A DNA stretch of 33,034 bases from Purshia tridentata (lineage: Eukaryota; Streptophyta; Magnoliopsida; Rosales; Rosaceae): positions 1 through 33,034 of the forward strand of contig QANT01002079.1 in assembly GCA_003254885.1 (NCBI GenBank), given 5' to 3'. Position numbers and translations under genes: made by a program. This document shows, piece by piece, positions 11,851 to 21,984 of the stretch; within the stretch, counting starts at the first letter, position 1; each line of letters starts with the position of its first letter. Under the pieces are notes generated by a model that worked only from the letters and a program-made list of their open reading frames with translations, did no database searches and was not told where the DNA came from.

Positions 11851-12298
11851 CTTTTGCTCTGCATTCACGTCGTGCTTTATCGGAGTATTAGACTACGAGT
11901 GTGTGACTGTGAGTAAAGTATACACTTTCCGTTTTGGGCCTAAATTGGATTCTCGCGGAACATACCAAAAGAAGACGACGCCGTTTTCACATATTCTCGT
12001 TTACCAGTTAACTTCCCCAAGTCATATTTTCCGTTTTGGGCCTAATTGGCACTGTTGAAATCGCATTTTCGCGGACAAGTTAATAACCAACCGACGCGCG
12101 AAACGACACTCTTAAAAATACCATTAAGACAGACGACGACGTTTTGAAGTTATTAAAATGGCCGCCTTTACCTCCTCCCACAACCACAAGTCATATCAGT
12201 TTTTACCTCCTTTTCTAGCTTTCTTTCATCTCCTACTCAGCTGTTCAGTGCCACCAAATACCAAAGCGAGGCGTTTAACATTGTAAAACTTACGAATC
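11851..12298. promoter_or_regulatory. Short divergent intergenic region with duplicated site II block
   Basis: Only 448 bp separate the Maf-like start (minus) from the next gene (plus), so this is a candidate bidirectional promoter. A block with core CCGTTTTGGGCCTAA occurs at 11926-11948 and again at 12028-12049, each containing TGGGCC (site II). Each is followed by a CGCGGA-type E2F-like sequence (11953-11959 and 12070-12076). ACGACGNCGTTT motifs lie at 11975-11986 and 12133-12144. A CT-rich stretch near 12200-12240 may be the leader of the plus-strand gene. Confidence 0.6.
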
Positions 12299-12661
12299 AT
12301 GGATTCGCCAACATCATCTGAACCAGCCCGGGTTGTGAGTTCTTGTAGGAGGAAGAAGAATTTTGGGAGTGGCAGCTTTGTGTCGAATTTAAGGGATCAC
12401 GTTTATGAATTTGTTCATGCTTCAATGGATGAACACAGAACTTGCTTGAAAGACACGGTGCGGAAGGTAAGGTTCTTCTACCAACTCACTTTTGTTTACA
12501 CTAAAAAGGAGTGATTTTTGTGTTGTTGGGGATGGTGGGAAATGTGATTTGGTTTTGGTCCAAAACAGATGTTTGAAAAGGCAAAACTTTACCGAGAAAA
12601 GAGTGGTGGTGGCTCAAATGGAGGAGAAAATTTGCTGCCTCTACAAACCACGACAGATTAG
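12299..12661 (+). CDS. Small uncharacterised plant protein, 2 exons, 86 aa
   Basis: Exon 1 is 12299-12466 (56 codons, ending CGGAAG before GTAAGG) and exon 2 is 12569-12661 (acceptor ACAG, 30 codons plus TAG). The product is basic and Ser-rich at the N-terminus (RRKKNFGSGSF), then has a core around LRDHVYEFVHASMDEHRTC (residues 31-50), then a Gly/Asn-rich tail ending LLPLQTTTD. There is no signal peptide or membrane segment. I do not recognise a named family, though the DH-x2-EF-x4-MDEH-x2-C core looks like a conserved plant motif. Without splicing the frame would run to 12514 with a different tail; the spliced model has better splice signals. Function unknown. Confidence 0.7.
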
Positions 12662-13137
12662 GAACATTTGGCATGCATTTTTGTTTTCTGGGTTGCTAGA
12701 AGTACTCTGTTTTTTATGCACTGTAAGACCCTTTTTGAGATTTTTATCTAGCATCTGTAGGTTTATGTGTTTGGCAGATGTGTTTTGATGAATGAGTAGA
12801 AAGAAAATGCTAGTAAATGATACTAGAGTGTTCCAAATCTTTTCTGTGAATTCTTTCAATCTTATGATTTTAGCCTCAGTTTTTCTTAGTTTAAAAGCCT
12901 GTTAGATAGTTAGAGTATAATGTTACTGAAATATTGAATGGATGCATCCTGAGAAATAAATAATTGCATATGCGATGATTCTTCCTTGGTACATGTGCAA
13001 GACAGGAGAAAAGTAGATTACATTAAGAAGTTTAAGGAAAAGCAAAAAAATAAAGGGGGGAGGGAGATATGGGTTAATTTCTAGATCCACTTTAAAAGGA
13101 AATTGGTGCTGTGTCTACTGCTGGGGAGCATCTTTCT
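12662..13137. other. Intergenic region between convergent genes
   Basis: This holds the 3' UTRs of the small plus-strand gene and of the RADIALIS-like gene. AT-rich, with an A/G-rich patch near 13035-13070. I see no additional gene or repeat. Confidence 0.5.
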
Positions 13138-14086
13138 TTAGAGCTTTAGAATCTTCAACCTGTAGAAGATAAATCAAAGTTAGTACACATCATACAGTCA
13201 GGTTGTAATGTCTTGTGAATTAAGTGCTTTCTGCTTGTGCAGATCATTATCAGTCAACAGATTTTCTGCCAGTATAGAAACAAAAGAAATGTGCAAGGAG
13301 TAAGCATTTTCTTTGAACCATCCACTATGCTATTAACTGTTAGGTTTGATATCAGATTCTTCTCAATGTCATGTGATCGTACCCTCATCAGATTTGAAAT
13401 GTAGATAAAGGGATGGGCATCAAAACATGTTATTCAAAATCATAGGTAAGAAATTAATAAATCAATGTTGAAAGTGCAACCCCGCCTATGAAGAGTCAAG
13501 CCAGGCAAAATTAAGAATGAGAAGTTTTAGTGTATCAAATTGTACTTGAGGGTTAATGACAGAGAATCTAAGATGGACTTCCATTCTCTGACAGGTACAA
13601 TGAAGATACATAGAGTCATAATATTTCTTAGTTTTTGAGTATGGATTTAGAATAGAAGTGAGTTTCACTCATTGCAGTTGGTGATATCATAGAACAGTTT
13701 ATATATCTTGAGGACCAGAGACACCTCAAGGTCTGAATATTATCAATCAAGGATTTAGATCCTGTTCATCTAGTCTTCTTCTTATCAAGTGAAAGGGAGA
13801 AAAAAGTGTATTACCTGGTTTCTTCATTGCTAGTGCTGCTTCCTCCGAGTTTCCTATACTTAGGAAGGGGAACTTTGCCTGACTCAATGCGGTTGATGTC
13901 CTCTAGAAGGATCTCATACTGCCTCTTCACTTCCTGTTCAGTTGTCCCTCCAACAATCTTCGCCATCTTGTGCCATCGATCAGGGGTTTCTTCATCATAT
14001 ATTGCCAGAGCATTTTCGAACAGTTTATTTTGTTTGGCTGTCCAAGTCAAATTGGACTGCGGAGAAGAAAGCTTGTTAGGTGCCAT
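13138..14086 (-). CDS. RADIALIS-like single-MYB (SANT) protein, 2 exons
   Basis: Exon 1 is 13815-14086 and exon 2 is 13138-13159, joined across a 655-bp intron to give 97 aa. Residues 12-64 form one MYB/SANT repeat with Trp15, Trp38 and Tyr57 at the regularly spaced aromatic positions. The block [14 protein letters not shown] and the following [13 protein letters not shown] and [12 protein letters not shown] are characteristic of RADIALIS/RL proteins. These small proteins act in the nucleus or cytoplasm, often by sequestering other MYB partners; some control flower symmetry or early growth. Exon 2 adds only LKILKL after Arg91, resembling the LKL tail of many RL proteins. If the intron is retained, a stop follows Arg91 at once. 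The specific RL subgroup is not resolved. Confidence 0.88.
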
Positions 14087-14147
14087 TTTTCTGAGATATT
14101 AGAGCAAGATTAGTATGGTAAAAGTGATGGGAACGAAGTTCCTTTTG

Positions 14148-14155
14148 TATATATA
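14148..14155 (-). promoter_or_regulatory. TATA box of the RADIALIS-like gene
   Basis: TATATATA on the minus strand lies about 62 bp upstream of the ATG (14086). The spacing suits a core promoter with a leader of roughly 30 nt. It is the clearest TATA box in the window, as expected for a regulated gene rather than a housekeeping one. Confidence 0.55.
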
Positions 14156-14404
14156 GGAGAGAATGAATTTAGGTGATGAAAGGAATTGAAGAAATTGAAA
14201 TGGAAAGCCTAAGGTAGAGAAGCCGAATGGCGTAGAAATTCTGAAATATGAATGAAGTCGGTATACTCAAAGTCAAGGGACTAACAAAGAAGAGACCAAA
14301 GGATCACTATTCATGCAAATGGGGTGATGCAAGTTGACAAAAAAAATTTCTGAACTGCATATTATAAATAATTATGTACTTAGTATAAGAAGCAGAAACT
14401 AGGA

Positions 14405-14423
14405 AGAGAGAGAGAGAGAGAGA
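14405..14423. repeat. (AG)n microsatellite
   Basis: A 19-bp alternating AG run upstream of the RADIALIS-like gene. It may be length-polymorphic. Confidence 0.85.
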
Positions 14424-15113
14424 TCTGTGATTCCACGGACAGTCAATTGCTTCCTTTCCAAGTTTTTTGTGATTGGAAGTACGATGATCTTATATATTTT
14501 ATAAACATGTGGATTTTCATAAGTGGAGGATAGAATAATTAAACATTGTCGAAAGAAATGAACCCACTAGCCTGCTGATAAAAATATTATAATATCATTG
14601 ATGTAAAATGTTTTTTTTAAAAAACGATCGGTGTTGGTTAGGAGAATCTGGATTGCTTGCTTAGTTGATTTCACCAATCTTGCTTCCCAAAAAATGATGG
14701 TAAAACGGCTTCTTTCTTAATATTTCTTGATATAAAAGAAACAATGAGGTGTCCTGAAATAACAGTGCCCAAGAAACTCACAGAATATATGGCTGATAAC
14801 TTATCTTACATTTATATGTGTCTGCATCACATTTCCATTTGTTAGTTTATTTAACCCTTCCCCCAATTATATCATTAAAATAATTATTCTTCCTGATTTT
14901 CTGGAAGTGCTAGGACCACATTTTAGCTACTTGCAAGAATTATCTACCAGAAACTATTCTTTTTCTGGCTACTATGTGAAATATCCTACCAGAAACTAAG
15001 TATTTTAGTCTCAGACTCTCTAGGAAGAGAGTAATTTTGGTCACCACCTTTAATCATAATGTAGCATTACCACCTCACTCAATGCATGTCACATGTTATA
15101 CACATATATGTAT
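14424..15113. other. Distal upstream region of the RADIALIS-like gene
   Basis: AT-rich DNA without a credible open frame. It contains a short local duplication of an ACCAGAAACTA-type segment (near 14947 and 14988). No gene or element boundary is visible before the transposon at 15123. Confidence 0.5.
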
Positions 15114-15122
15114 ATATGATAT
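15114..15122. repeat. Left target-site duplication of the MULE
   Basis: ATATGATAT, identical to the 9-mer directly after the right end of the element at 16078-16086. Confidence 0.85.
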
Positions 15123-15495
15123 GGGAAATTTTAAACATACCTAACAATTTTCTTTTTTTACCCAACTTCTCAATTTACCCAATCATCACCTTTTTAAAAT
15201 TAATATTTTCTCATTTTACCCAACCTAAATTACTATCATACCCTTATTAAAAATACCCCACTCTTGTATTTTCTTTCATTACCTAACTGATGCACATACC
15301 CAACTCACTCCCTTTCTTTCCTCCATGCAGCACCACCCCTCCCTCTCTCCTCCCCACTCTCCTGCCCATAGCAGCACCCTCCCTCTTTCTCTATCTCTTA
15401 TTCCCTCTCTCCTCTCCTTTCTCCCTTTTCTCTTCTCTCCCTTTCTCTGTTGCAGCTGGTTCGGCAGATAGCCACCGAACAAAACCAGCAGTTTC

Positions 15496-15547
15496 AGCAG
15501 AAAACTGCCGAACAAACCCACAGCAGAAAACTGCCGAACAAACCCAC
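15496..15547. repeat. Perfect 26-bp tandem duplication inside the MULE
   Basis: The unit 15496-15521 is repeated without change at 15522-15547. Each unit contains AAAACTGCCGAACAAA. Further TGCCGAA or TTCGGCA copies lie on both sides (about 15463-15630), some in opposite orientation. Confidence 0.85.
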
Positions 15548-15689
15548 CAGTTTCGGTGGATGACTGCCGAACAGCTTCGAAGCTCATCTTCTGCCAAATA
15601 TAAGAGGCTTGTTCGGCGGGTAGCTGCCGAAGAAAGCATTTAGGTTCGACACAGGTTTGCCAAACTTGGAATAAGGGCGTGTTTGATCG

Positions 15690-15976
15690 AAGAGGAAGGA
15701 AGAGAGAGGAGTTGGGCACGGGAGAAGAGCTGAGCACAGGGTGGGTCAAAGGGGAAGGAAGAGAGACGAGCTGGGCACGGGGTGGGTTGAAGAGAAAGAG
15801 AGGGTGGTGTTGATGTTGGTGGTGCTCATGGAGGTATGAGGTGACGGGTGACATGCGAAGAGGAGGAAAGAGAGAGAGAAGGTGGTGGTGTTGTTGGTGT
15901 GGCGTGCGAAGAAGATGGTGATGCTGGGCATGGGGTGGGTCAGAAGGGAAGGAAAAGAGAGAGGAGTTGGGCACAA
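15690..15976. repeat. Imperfect purine-rich repeat units in the MULE right half
   Basis: A unit with GGAAGGAAGAGAGA followed by GAGTTGGGCACGG and GTGGGT recurs near 15693-15722, 15751-15791 and 15923-15976, with a partial copy at 15723-15752. Similar sequence in reverse complement is visible near the left end (about 15298-15330), so the terminal inverted repeats may extend far inward. Confidence 0.6.
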
Positions 15977-16077
15977 GAATAAAATGGTCAATTCATAATA
16001 AGACAAAATAGTCAGTTCATGTATAAATTTTTTGTTGGATAAAAAAAGAAAATAGTAGGGTATATATAAAATTTCCC

Positions 16078-16086
16078 ATATGATAT
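16078..16086. repeat. Right target-site duplication of the MULE
   Basis: ATATGATAT, identical to 15114-15122. Together they define the element ends to the base. Confidence 0.85.
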
Positions 16087-17575
16087 TAGCTATGATTTTG
16101 GCATAGGGTTCCATTCTTGCGGTTCAAAAATTTGAATTTACTCTTCCAATAGCTGTGTAGGTTGTTTTATTAAAGAAAAGGGCGTGCTATTAAATTTCGT
16201 TTGTCTAGCTGCTTGCTGTATTGGCCATTGTATAATATAGTATTCATCAACTGGGACGAAATCTTTGAGGCCATGTGAAGTTTCTCATATTTGCTCTGAC
16301 TTTTCTTGTCCACCTTCCAAATCGGCGGATTTGGAAATAAAAGTGAATTTAAGGTGTCCTTTTGATGCTTGTTTATCCTCTTTTGGAGAAATTCGATTAT
16401 TTTAGGTACAAAATGACCATGTTAGGATGGTAAAACCTACGTGATAGGGTCTCCCTTTATGCTTATCTTGAGCTCTTCCCCCATGAAAGCATCTTTTGAC
16501 GTGGTCTCTAAAATATTCACCCTAAACATGTGAATCCAGACCACCTCATTTTTCATGTTGTTAGCCCATTCATAAAAAAATAAAAGAAAAAGGAAACGAG
16601 AACATTTTCTAGCACACAAGTAGTTTCCAAGTCTTGGACTAATATTCAACCTGTCTCTTTCCCCAGGAAAAACATAGCTCTCTCCTATTTGGAATTTCGA
16701 AAGCTATGGACCAGCGATGTGTCTAATCTTGTGGCCCATTCTATTGCTTGTTATGCCCTTACATGACGACAGCCCAATAAATCCAGGTTGAGTTGAGGAC
16801 AGTTGATTGATTCATGAAGCCTGATGAATCGATGATGTTGTAAAACGCCTTCATCCATTAACACCTAACAGTGAGACTCATTTCAACCTTGTCTTACTTT
16901 ACCTCCTCTTGTACACAATACACACCTTACAAATCCTTAGACCCTAGCTGAGAAGATCCCACATACAGAGTAAGTCGCAATTTATCATTGGAGCTGCATA
17001 CATGTGTGATTGATCAATACGCCCGCGGGTTCAGTTCCTACTTTTCTATGCTATGCCTATTCTGACTTGAAACCATGAATTCAAACTAAGTAAACCATCA
17101 ATTCATACTAAGTAAACCATCAATTCCTAAAGAATTCCTAATGGACTAATCACTAATGCATTAGGATTCTACAAGGTATTATAACTTTCAGTCCAAGAAA
17201 GAGTTATATTAAGTCAATCCGGATGTCCTTGTGAAGTTGTGATTCTACTTTGACAAGGATTAAGGGCCTCCTGAGTAGGATAATTAAAATTCTAATTAAA
17301 CGTGAATAAGGAGTTCTTACTTCTTACTCTATTAAGTGTATGATACGTCTTGCTTATTAGATTCATTCTCAAATCTCGATAGACCGAAGAATCTTCCTCC
17401 ATTCAAAGCCAATGAGATTCCTCTATTTAGCATTTTAGCCCACGTGTCCACTCTGAACTAATTTGTCATTAAGTATTAAAAGAAACAAAAAAACTACGAC
17501 AGGGTCCCACCGCATGCAATCGCTCTATGATTATGAAAATCAGACTCAGCAAGCAGTAGCTTTAGCAGTAGAGAA
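16087..17575. other. Intergenic region upstream of the PYROXD2-like gene
   Basis: No gene is recognised. An open frame at 16437-16649 (minus) has no identifiable domain. The proximal part must hold the PYROXD2 promoter and leader; upstream ATGs occur at 17514, 17527 and 17533. A 22-bp tandem pair lies at 17085-17128. Confidence 0.5.
17085..17128. repeat. 22-bp tandem duplication
   Basis: 17085-17106 and 17107-17128 differ at one position; the shared core is CTAAGTAAACCATCAATTC. It lies about 450 bp before the PYROXD2-like start codon. Confidence 0.85.
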
Positions 17576-20500
17576 ATGTGGCGCAGGAGCTTTAGCACCG
17601 CGGCAAGCGCGTTCAAGGACAACAAATGGGACGCGCTGGTCATCGGTGGCGGCCACAACGGCCTCACGGCAGCCGCGTACCTCGCACGCGCTGGCCTCTC
17701 CGTCGCGGTTCTCGAGCGTCGCCACGTGATCGGCGGCGCCGCCGTGACTGAAGAGCTCGTTCCGGGCTTCAAGTTCTCTCGGTGTAGCTACCTTCAGAGC
17801 CTTCTCCGCCCCTCCGTGATCAAGTAAGTAGCGAACACACCCGTTCTTCGTTTATTAATGCATTATTGCTTGATTGCTTAAATAATTGCTCAACCAAACA
17901 ATGCCTTATCTAATGCCTCTGATGAATAACAGGGAATTAGAGCTGGCGCGGCATGGAATGAAGTTGCTCAAGAGGAGTCCTTCCTCTTTCACGCCTTGTT
18001 TGGATGGACGGTATCTTCTTTTGGGGCCAAACAAGGACCTTAACCATTCCGAGATTTCCAAGTTCTCCAAACGAGACGCGGATGCTTATCCAAGGTTATA
18101 CTTATCCTAATCCAGTGTTATTCCACTCTCTCTGTTTTGCAATAATTCATCTACTTAATTTACAGATATGAGAATCAGCTAGAGAAGTTTTGTCAATTTA
18201 TGGACCCCTTGTTGGATTCAGCTCCTCCAGAGTCTTTGCAATCCACCTCGTCTTTTAGTTATAGTGACCGCTTGAAGAATAAGATGCACAACTCAATGTT
18301 TTGGGCTCGATGTCTCAGACAGGCTGCAACCTTAGGCCAAAAGGATATGGTGTAAGAATTCATTTTTCTAATAATCTGGATTTCGGTTTTCCTCTAGCTA
18401 GAAAGTATAAACAACATGCTACTATGGTTATGGTAGTCATTTTCTTAGTAAAGATTTATGTTTTATGATGCGTATGTGATTATTGGTTTCGACAGGGACT
18501 TTATGGACCTTTTATTATCCCCGGCTTCAAAGGTTTTGAATAACTGGTTTGAGGTTGTACTATAATTTCTTCTTTGATTATTCTTGTATGGTTTCTTTTA
18601 AATTTAAGGATTTTAGCTCATTTAGTCATGTTCATCTTTTAGCCTGAGTGTCTTACTTGCCTTCATATTTTGTTGGAAACTCTTCAACTTCTGTAAGATG
18701 TGAGTTAACATTATTCACTAAATCAGTACAATTTTCAGTGCTTAAGTGATTCTTATCTGAACATGCCATTTATGCTCTTAAGTGTTCTATATTTGGGACC
18801 ATCATCTCTCTATCTAGGACCTTGGAGTAAATGATTTTAACTTTAACATGAGATTTCTTTATTGTTTCTGCATAATCGTTATCCATGATTATTAGTTCAA
18901 ACCTTGTGAAGTTTTATGCATATCGGTTTAGTGGCTTCTCTCTAATTGAATTTTCTTTTCACAGTCCCATGTTCTTAAGGGTTACCTTGCAACGGATGCT
19001 GTAATAGGAACTACGGTAAGAGTTTTTATGAATGGTGGGGGAAATGCATTAGATTCAAATTTAAATAATTTCAGATAACATGCACACTTTACTCTTTTTC
19101 TTTTCATAAATAACACACACTGTGCCTAAAGTATTGTGCATCTGGGCCTTATAACTTTTCTCTGACAGACTTTCGTATCGTGGGAAATTGTTTCATGTGA
19201 GGGTTCATAACAAACTGATTATACAAGATACATTTCCTGCTATATTATACACATTGTTTAATCATTTTGACTCCTCAAATTTGATATGTAGGGAACTGTC
19301 CATACACCTGGGAGTGGATATGTTCTGTTACATCATGTGATGGGAGAAACTGATGGTGAGCGTGGAATTTGGTCGTAAGTCTCTATTGCTTGCTTGGCAT
19401 ATCTCTGCCCACAACTCTTCATATTTAATCTCACATTATACTTTGATAGAAATTCTAAGATAACTGCATTGTTCTTTTTCTGTCAACATTCATATCATAA
19501 GTACCTTTAGCTCAAATTTTCATTTTAAACAGTTTTGATTTACCCAATCTTAAGCTCTCTTAGTACTGGGATACCAATTTTCCTTGTAGGTATGTTGAAG
19601 GTGGGATGGGTTCAGTATCCTTGGCTATCAGTAATGCTGCTAGGGAAGCTGGGGCTCATATTGTAACATGTGCAGAGGTACTTATATCTTCAAAAGAGCT
19701 TGGATCAGTTCATGCTTCAGTTCTCAAACCTTTTGTTTCATTGATTTCTTTTATATTTTTCAGCTGTGTTTACCTTTAATTTTTCAATTTTGTTGTTTAG
19801 GTTCAGCAAGTGTTGATTAATGACTCTGGCACAGTGAATGGGGTTCGTTTCTTCTTGGTTTCCCAAATGAGGCAGCTCTGAAGCTTAAATCAAACTGATT
19901 GGACATTGTGGTGTCTTATTGTAGGTTTTGCTGGCCGATGGTTCACAGGTGCACTCGTCAATTGTTTTATCAAATGCAACCCCTTATAGAACATTCAAGG
20001 TAAAATGTTGGCCCTGCTCATGTAATTCCCATTTACTGAGACAACTGATGTTGCATTAAATAAATGGGAAATAATATTTATGTAAAACCTTTAATCTTTC
20101 TATTATAAATGGTTTTAATCTAGATTTTACGTTTCCATTTCTGACACAGGAGTTGGTGCCTGATAAAGTTCTTCCTGATGATTTCATCCGTGCAATTAAG
20201 AACTCTGATTACAGCTCTGTAAGCTTCCTCTATTACATCTTTTATTGTTTACTTGATCTTCTTAATTTTTCTACAGTAATAATCTTTGATTGAATTTAAC
20301 CAAATAGGCAACTACAAAAATAAATCTAGCGGTTGATAAATTGCCCCAGTTCAAATGTTGTAAGTTAAGTCATCCTCATGCAGGTCCTCAGCATACGGGC
20401 ACCATTCATATTGGTTCTGAGAGGTATGTTCTTATCTCAGCATTATCATTTACTTGCCTTCTACATGCTTTGCTTTCTCATATCTTTTCTGTCTCTCTTC

Positions 20501-21984
20501 TAAAGTATGGAGGAGATTGACTTGGCCTGTCAAGATGCTGTCAATGGATTACCATCACACAGGCCAATTATTGAGATGACAATTCCTTCTGTACTGGACA
20601 AGACTATATCTCCACCTGGTACTTAAAACTACTTTGCCTTAGAATGCCAATGCATCATATATAAAATTCCTCTTGGCAAGCATTCTAGTTCTCTCATTTC
20701 AGCATAATCCAACTCCTTGTAGGTAAGCATGTGATCAACTTGTTTATTCAATATACACCATATAGTCCGACAGATGGCAACTGGGGAGATCCTGTCTATA
20801 GAGTGAGCTTTTTATTTTCCCATGTTTTTTCCATTTTCTACGTAAGGCATCAAATCTTTTTGTGGAAAAAAAAAAAGTGTAAAACGGCAAAGGTAGCTGG
20901 AAAAAATTCACTAAAAGGCAAATGGAATCTGTTAAAATTGAACTCATCTATACTTTCACTCGGGTACTATGGAAAATATTGTATTTCAATGTGTGTATAT
21001 TTAACCTCCACTTACGAAATGCCTGCTTGTTTTAGCACTCAAACAAGTTATTTGTTGTACCACAGCTCGTTGCTCTGAGGCTTTGACTAATCATTTGAAA
21101 ATGGCATGGTATCCTTGCAGGAATCTTTTGCAAAAAAATGTTTTACATTGATTGATGAATATGCCCCTGGGTTCAGTTCATCAATCATTGATTACGACAT
21201 GCTGACTCCACCAGACCTTGAAAGGGAAATTGGTTTGACAGGTACTTAAAATCTCTCCAGAAATTAAGGCAGAATGTTACAGGCATTTTAAGTTTGAAAA
21301 AAATGGTACAAGGATATTGGCAGAAAATACCAGCCATTGAAAGTATCATAATCCATGGATATATGAAGATTGTCAAACAACCTTGAGAACTGGTTGATTC
21401 TTTTTAACAGCAGTGTTATTTGTACTATAGGTTTTACTGTGCATTATGTGTGGCATAACTATATAAGTACCACATCAAGTTCTAACTCAAAATGTTGCTA
21501 GTCTTGAATGTTGAAGTACACACCAGACATTTTCTTCATTTTACGCTATTCTCCATGAAATAGCTCACCATCTTAAACAATAAACATGACTGCAGCATCT
21601 TAATCTCATAGAGTTGCACTGATTTTTTAATTATTCTTGACAGGAGGGAATATCTTCCATGGTGCTATGGGATTGGATTCGCTCTTCCTCATGCGACCTG
21701 TAAAAGGATGGTAAATCTTACGACATATCTGATTTTGCGTGGGACACAAACTTCTTCCTGTTTTAGCTATGCCTTATATTTAGTTGTCCGTTTGGAAGAG
21801 GAACTACTTTAATTTATATTTGTTCATGTTATTTTGGGATGCATACAGGTCAAGTTATAGAACACCACTGCCTGGACTGTATTTGTGCGGAAGTGGGGCC
21901 CACCCGGGGGGTGGTGTCATGGGTGCTCCTGGGCGCAATGCCGCACATGTGGCTCTTGAAGATGTGAAGAAGCCATTGAAATGA
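17576..21984 (+). CDS. PYROXD2: PYROXD2-like FAD/NAD(P) oxidoreductase, 16 exons
   Basis: Exons: 17576-17823, 17933-18094, 18166-18351, 18496-18553, 18965-19015, 19292-19374, 19590-19677, 19801-19842, 19925-19999, 20150-20218, 20308-20423, 20506-20618, 20723-20802, 21121-21241, 21644-21710, 21849-21984; 1695 nt, 564 aa, close to animal PYROXD2. Residues 20-48 form a Rossmann dinucleotide-binding unit: GGGHNG (24-29) then Glu47, the acidic residue that binds the FAD ribose. The C-terminus carries [20 protein letters not shown], the second FAD-contacting region typical of phytoene-desaturase-like flavoproteins. The N-terminus ([14 protein letters not shown]) is Arg/Ser-rich without acidic residues, suggesting mitochondrial import, as for the animal protein. 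The reaction is not established for plants. GC content is clearly higher in exon 1. All junctions are GT-AG and in frame. Confidence 0.93.

Larger units (their letters stand above)
15123..16077. mobile_element. Non-autonomous Mutator-like element (MULE), 955 bp
   Basis: The ends are terminal inverted repeats starting GGGAAATTTTA; 17 of the first 19 bases match between ends. Both sides are flanked by the identical 9-mer ATATGATAT (15114-15122 and 16078-16086), a perfect 9-bp target-site duplication, the hallmark of the Mutator superfamily. There is no transposase, so the element must be moved in trans. The interior has a pyrimidine-rich left half (about 15300-15450) and a purine-rich right half (about 15690-15975) that partly mirror each other, plus a central block rich in TTCGGCA/TGCCGAA. 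The long open frames at 15279-15974 (minus) and 15290-15643 (plus) follow base bias and resemble no protein. The perfect TSD suggests a fairly recent insertion. Confidence 0.85.

Noticed and set aside
15279..15974. 231-aa open frame on the minus strand and overlapping frames on both strands
   Set aside because: Composed of low-complexity His/Ser/Arg/Glu stretches driven by CT/GA repeats inside the transposon, with no domain and no splice or start support.
16437..16649. 70-aa minus-strand frame, possible retroelement fragment
   Set aside because: No conserved retroelement motif, repeat boundary or second domain could be identified.
17015..17045. GGGTTCAGTTCC resembling a tRNA B box
   Set aside because: The surrounding bases do not form a T-stem or acceptor stem and no A box lies at the right distance.
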